Positions 60,171 through 64,000 of a DNA stretch of 64,000 nt are shown here, piece after piece; within the stretch, counting starts at the first letter, position 1, and the number at the start of each line of letters is the position of its first letter. This DNA comes from Sipunculus nudus (lineage: Eukaryota; Annelida; Sipuncula; Golfingiida; Sipunculidae), in contig CM049310.1 in the NCBI GenBank assembly GCA_026874595.1, positions 88,047,556 through 88,111,555 on the forward strand. Direction: 5' to 3'. The position numbers were made by a program, and so were the translations under genes. The notes beneath the pieces were generated by a model, which made no database searches, was not told where the DNA came from, and was given only the letters and a program-made list of their open reading frames with translations.

Positions 60171-60779
60171 CAGGGACTGTACTATATATTACAAATATAA
60201 AGTATATATTGATATAACTTATTAAATTAAAGTATTAACTTGCATTATTCAAATTATTGTGAGTTTGTTTTCTTGTGTTAGTCTGTTTGAATACAGATCA
60301 ATTATTTTTGAGTAATATAAACTTAATTGTTCTGACTGTAAGGATATTTCAGCGATCAGTTAACTTATGTTACATAATGCCCATAAGATGTTAGCTATCG
60401 ATCAGCATTTGCAGTTCATATTTTACATTATAAAAACAAATATTTTGTCTTTTTATTTAAACAATATTACTAACTTTTTATTTCTACATTTACTCTTAAG
60501 TATTGATAATAAATACTTAAAACCTTGACACACGTTTTCCATTTTAATAAAATTAGCATTTGAATAATATATCATATTGCGTAACATTGAAAGTATAGTC
60601 TATAACCTTTTCCCAATTGTGTAGATCTACAGAATATAAAATCCTATTTTTATCATAAATTTTATTATGTTTAAACAGAAAATTCTGATGATATTACACA
60701 TATAGCTATTCATATTGAGTATTAATATATAGATGGAAATTGATAGGGACAATATTTGAATTCCATTAACTCAATAAGA

Positions 60780-60855
60780 TGATAATAGAATCTTTCCACT
60801 GTTAATTACTCATATTGATTCCAGTAATTACCGCTAATTAAACGTTATGAATCGG
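60780..60855. promoter_or_regulatory. cluster of TAATTA-type sites in the presumed first intron
   Basis: GTTAATTAC, AGTAATTACC and GCTAATTAAAC occur within about 50 bp, with a GATTCC between them. About 350 bp from the candidate first exon. Regulatory role is inferred. Confidence 0.3.
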
Positions 60856-61187
60856 GCCCTGTGTGGGTCTCTTGCGACTTATATTAACGTGGGAAACACG
60901 ATAATCAAATATGAAAGCCTTCACCGTAGTATAATACAACCACTATAACCACAAAAGTGTTTTGAGTGCTCGACATTAAGAGATTTACTTGAGCAGATTT
61001 AACAAAGATCTGACAGGTTTATTTTCTATTTAGTATGGTCACTGTAGTGAAATTAATTAATCACATGTTAAACACGCGAGTTTATAACATGCGGGTCCTC
61101 TGTTATGTATCATACATATAACGGCCAGGGGGCTGCGGTAATATATACCTGTAAGTGTTCCGGTTTGGTTCCGTGCGTCAACCTTAC

Positions 61188-61298
61188 CTCGCGATGGTCG
61201 GCGGAGAAGACATCTGGTCTGGACGGGATGTCTGAGCGGGGACAATTGTCACATGAAGTTGGAATGGCGTGTTCAACCAGAGCTGCACAACCCACCAT
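61188..61298 (-). CDS. candidate first coding exon of Lhx2/9
   Basis: An ATG at 61298 in a good context (A at -3, G at +4), with an in-frame stop upstream, opens 37 codons (MVGCAALVEHAIPTSC to FSADHRE). They end exactly at a strong phase-0 donor, GAG|GTAAGG, the phase the LIM1 exon needs. Joining gives 37 + 358 = 395 residues, with the first LIM1 Cys at position 54; human LHX2 has it at about 53. The residues themselves show no clear similarity that I can recognise. The intron would be 6.3 kb. Support is frame, donor, start context and length, not homology. Confidence 0.45.
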
Positions 61299-62560
61299 TT
61301 TTGACGTATATTCTCTCAGATAGTCCTGGTCAGTTTAACCAAATTCCTGTTCATACGATAAACCGTGGTTCCACTGTGTTGCCCTTAAAGGTATCTCGGC
61401 TGTGTTCCAGTGACGGGCCTCAGATCTTGTATAGGACACTGAGCCGTTATGTTTGTACTATAACTTACAATATACCCGCCAAGTCCGTGTAACTCTTGCT
61501 TAAACACATTAACTCCAATGGATTAACCCTTGCATGGGGTCACTTTTGAGAAACTGAGGTCTCTTTAAAAAAATCACGGCTGATATATGAACGGCTTAAT
61601 TTGCATCACTGATAGGTCAAGGTAATTAGGCTAATAACGACATTTTTAATCTAATTCACATGCGGGGTTAATGCGTGCAAATGTGATACGCTACACGACG
61701 ACCATACAGCTGTTATGAACTCGCTGTGTCCACGCACAGGTGCTGGAACGCGGGATGAAGAATCCTAACCCAGACTCCCGACACGAAATCACCTGTCACC
61801 ATCCGTGGAGCATCCCTGGGCCACCGTGCCAGCTTCACAAGTTTCCTCTGATAAGCATCAGTGGATAAAACTTGTAGCTAAACTCGTAGTCGCAGAATCC
61901 ACACTCTCATACAATCACCCATCAAGTTGGATTAACTGATCAGCTCATCAGGCTGACGTATTTGTCACTGTGGCGATCTCAGCTGCTTCAAATGGGAGGG
62001 GCCTAATATAACTTTGGTCGATTTGCCCGCGGTCCTTGCTGCCAGCGATGCTTTAAGCACTGATGAGGCGCAAAGATGCACACTTTAAGTGCTTTTTCTG
62101 GTGTCCCATATAGTCCAGGCGCCGTAAGAGTGGACAGGGTCCGCTGTTTATGTGAATCTGATATACCCTCGCGTAAAGTAACACGGTTCCATCAACCTAT
62201 GGTCCATAGAATGATGCCTGGGTTAAATCTACACGCCGGTTAACACACGGTTTGTTGCTTAATTTGCTTTTTGTGGCAACGGTGTGTCATGAACACTTGG
62301 GCCCGTGATTCTATCAAACAGATGTAGTGGTTGCACGGGTGTTTCATTCAAATCTTATGTGTGCCCGGTATTAAAGAGCATAGTTAAGGGATAATGGGGT
62401 GGGCGGGGCGTCTCTTCTCAGACCGATCACGTTCACTGTCCTGTGATGGGCGATGATTGGTTGGGCGTCAACCTTCCTCGGCGTCCCATTGGTCCGCCTC
62501 ACGAAAGTCCCAACCGAGATTGACAGGTGAGTAGTTTCTCAGCAGTCTATGCTTTTGCAA
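61299..62560. promoter_or_regulatory. candidate promoter region upstream of Lhx2/9, possibly divergent
   Basis: Over a kilobase of normal-complexity sequence, GC-richer than its surroundings, just upstream of the best first-exon candidate. It contains an octamer ATTTGCAT at 61599-61606, a nearby GGTAATTAGG, a GC box GGGCGGGGC near 62402-62410, and two ATTGG (inverted CCAAT) motifs near 62456 and 62489. A strong plus-strand donor ACAG|GTGAGTA lies near 62526, suggesting a plus-strand noncoding first exon. A start site on either strand is inference. Confidence 0.4.
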
Positions 62561-63339
62561 CTTTTCTGCATGTTTTAAAACAGATTATTTTTATTTTCTA
62601 CCTATCTTGCACTGAAATATGTTATTTGTCGTTTTATATTACGGATATAAAAATGCAAACTTGCCATGATTTTTTTACCCACGTGCCACTGTGATCATTC
62701 ACGGCCCCTAGAAACTAGCTTTATTAGTTCGGAAGCCTTGTTTGCGCATGGATATGCTTGGAGTGCCACTCGGAACCCCGTCCAAACATTAACCATGTTG
62801 GCATGCAGTGTCTAGTGCCGGGGCTAAGTGCTAAGGTTTACGCGTACATGTGTAATCTATAGAAAAATCAGGCACAATCCTGAAACTATGTGTAGACGAA
62901 CTAACAGATCAGCCTTGCTTGACAAGAGGGACGACGCGCTCCCGTTTTGAGGCCCTTCGGGCGGTTCTGAAGATCTATTCAGAACTGCATTTTCAAGGAC
63001 AATATTGCACAATAGCGGGGTAAAGGGAGGGTCGTGGGGGCTTGGGTATATTTGTCATACATATATCACCTGGGGTTTAATGGATTTGATACCGTTCTAA
63101 CGTAACCGCTGTGTCGATGACATGTATGTTAACTTATATGTATATACTCTGAAGACTTTTTTTTGTTATTGAGCGTGTCAGAACTCAACAGTGAAACTTT
63201 GGATTAAGAAAATTTAATGCGTTGATTAATCTAAGTGTTGTTGTTGTTTGTATATACATGTATCATTAATTTGTAGTTTCTTTGTTTATCTGTTGCTTAT
63301 TTGTCCTCTGCATGTAATTTCAACCCAACTTTCGCTTGT
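62561..63339. other. unassigned sequence upstream of Lhx2/9
   Basis: Mixed complexity, no exon recognised. If the plus-strand donor near 62526 is real, this is the start of an intron running off the window. Confidence 0.4.
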
Positions 63340-64000
63340 TTTCGTTTACCACATCTTTCTCCCCTTTCTTCTCTCTCACTCCTTCCTTTAGCAACGGACC
63401 AACAACGAACTTTCTTTCCTCCTCACTCTCTGTTTTCTTTCTTTCTATTTAGTCTTTCCTTTCCCCCCTCTCTCTCTTACTTTTGATCTATATCTTTCTT
63501 ATTGAGTCTTTCCTCTCTCTTTCTTCCTTTATTCTTTCTTTCTATTTAGTCTTTTCCTTCTCTTCCTCTCTCTAACTTTCTCTAACTCTCCCTCTTTTTC
63601 TTTTTTTCTTTCTTTCCATTTAGTCGCTCCCTCTTTCTTTCCCTATATCTTTCTCCCCTTTTCTTTCTTTATATTTAGTCTTCCCTCTCTCTCTCTCGCC
63701 CTTGTTTCCTCCCTCTCTCTCTCTCTCTCTCTCTAATTCTTTTAATTCTATCTGTCTATCTGTTTAGTTTTCCGCCCTCGCTCTCTCTACCCCTCTCTAT
63801 GTATTTCTGTCTGCATGTGTGTCTCCCTCCCTTTCCTCTCTCTCTATATCTATCTCCCTCGCTCTCCCCCTCTCCCTCTCTCTCTCACCCCATGCATTCT
63901 CACCTTCGCCTTTCTTTCTCTCTCTTTCGTTGTCCATCCCTCTCTCACTCTCTCGCTCTCTCTTCCTTTGTACTCTCCTCTCTCTCTTTCTTTCTCTCTC
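63340..64000. repeat. long pyrimidine (CT/CTTT) tract at the window end
   Basis: About 650 bp of nearly pure C and T on the plus strand, with CTCTCT, CTTTCTTT and TATTTAGTC interspersed. The phrase TTCTATTTAGTCTTTCC recurs, showing tandem expansion. It continues past the window. Confidence 0.9.

Larger units (their letters stand above)
54878..61187 (-). other. presumed first intron of Lhx2/9 with unique islands
   Basis: No exon is recognised here apart from the alternative first-exon candidate. It contains (TA)n tracts at 55.3, 55.4, 59.6 and 60.1 kb and an (AAT)n/(AAC)n tract at 59.2 kb. Islands of ordinary complexity stand out at about 58440-58800, 59760-60010 and 60780-60900. The first and last carry several TAATTR homeodomain-type cores and are candidate regulatory sequence. 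Confidence 0.4.

Overview
This is AT-rich, repeat-laden animal DNA with widely spaced exons. It looks like a marine lophotrochozoan, probably a mollusc. That placement is inferred from the repeat types and the Lhx2/9-type protein, not proven. There is no prokaryote-like gene packing, and nearly all long open frames are by-products of tandem repeats.

The one clear gene is a LIM-homeobox gene of the apterous/Lhx2/9 family on the minus strand. Four exons splice exactly in frame: LIM1 (54663-54877), LIM2 plus the basic linker (49505-49893), the first 46 homeodomain residues (32980-33185), and the recognition helix, tail and stop (32278-32544). They encode 358 residues with all LIM zinc ligands and the Lhx2/9 homeodomain. 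The N-terminal exon is not certain. The best candidate, 61188-61298, would give a 395-residue protein, close to human LHX2 and LHX9. The upstream side (61.3-62.6 kb) is sequence of normal complexity with an octamer, CCAAT and GC boxes, and a plus-strand splice donor that may mark a divergent transcript. The window then ends in a long CT tract.

Region by region: 1-5.9 kb is AT-rich DNA with (TA)n, (CT)n and (AAT)n tracts. 5.87-9.26 kb is a 29-bp minisatellite. 9.36-12.6 kb is a 39-bp minisatellite, open on both strands. 12.6-23 kb is mostly anonymous, with an inverted pair of poly-G repeat fragments. 23-27 kb is a mobile-element cluster: a broken non-LTR retrotransposon endonuclease, SINE-like units, and a 415-bp miniature LTR element whose LTRs look like tRNA. 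28.6-30.7 kb holds dispersed and tandem repeats rich in nuclear-receptor-type half-sites. 32-61 kb is the LIM-homeobox gene with large introns.

The most striking feature is a 44-bp minisatellite of about 56 copies (33178-35650), fused to the 3' end of the third intron. Every unit carries a branch-site-like motif, a T-rich tract, a splice-acceptor AG and the first ten bases of the homeodomain exon. The real acceptor is the last unit of the array. Splicing to an upstream unit would add about 14 residues and a stop, giving a LIM-only protein without a homeodomain.
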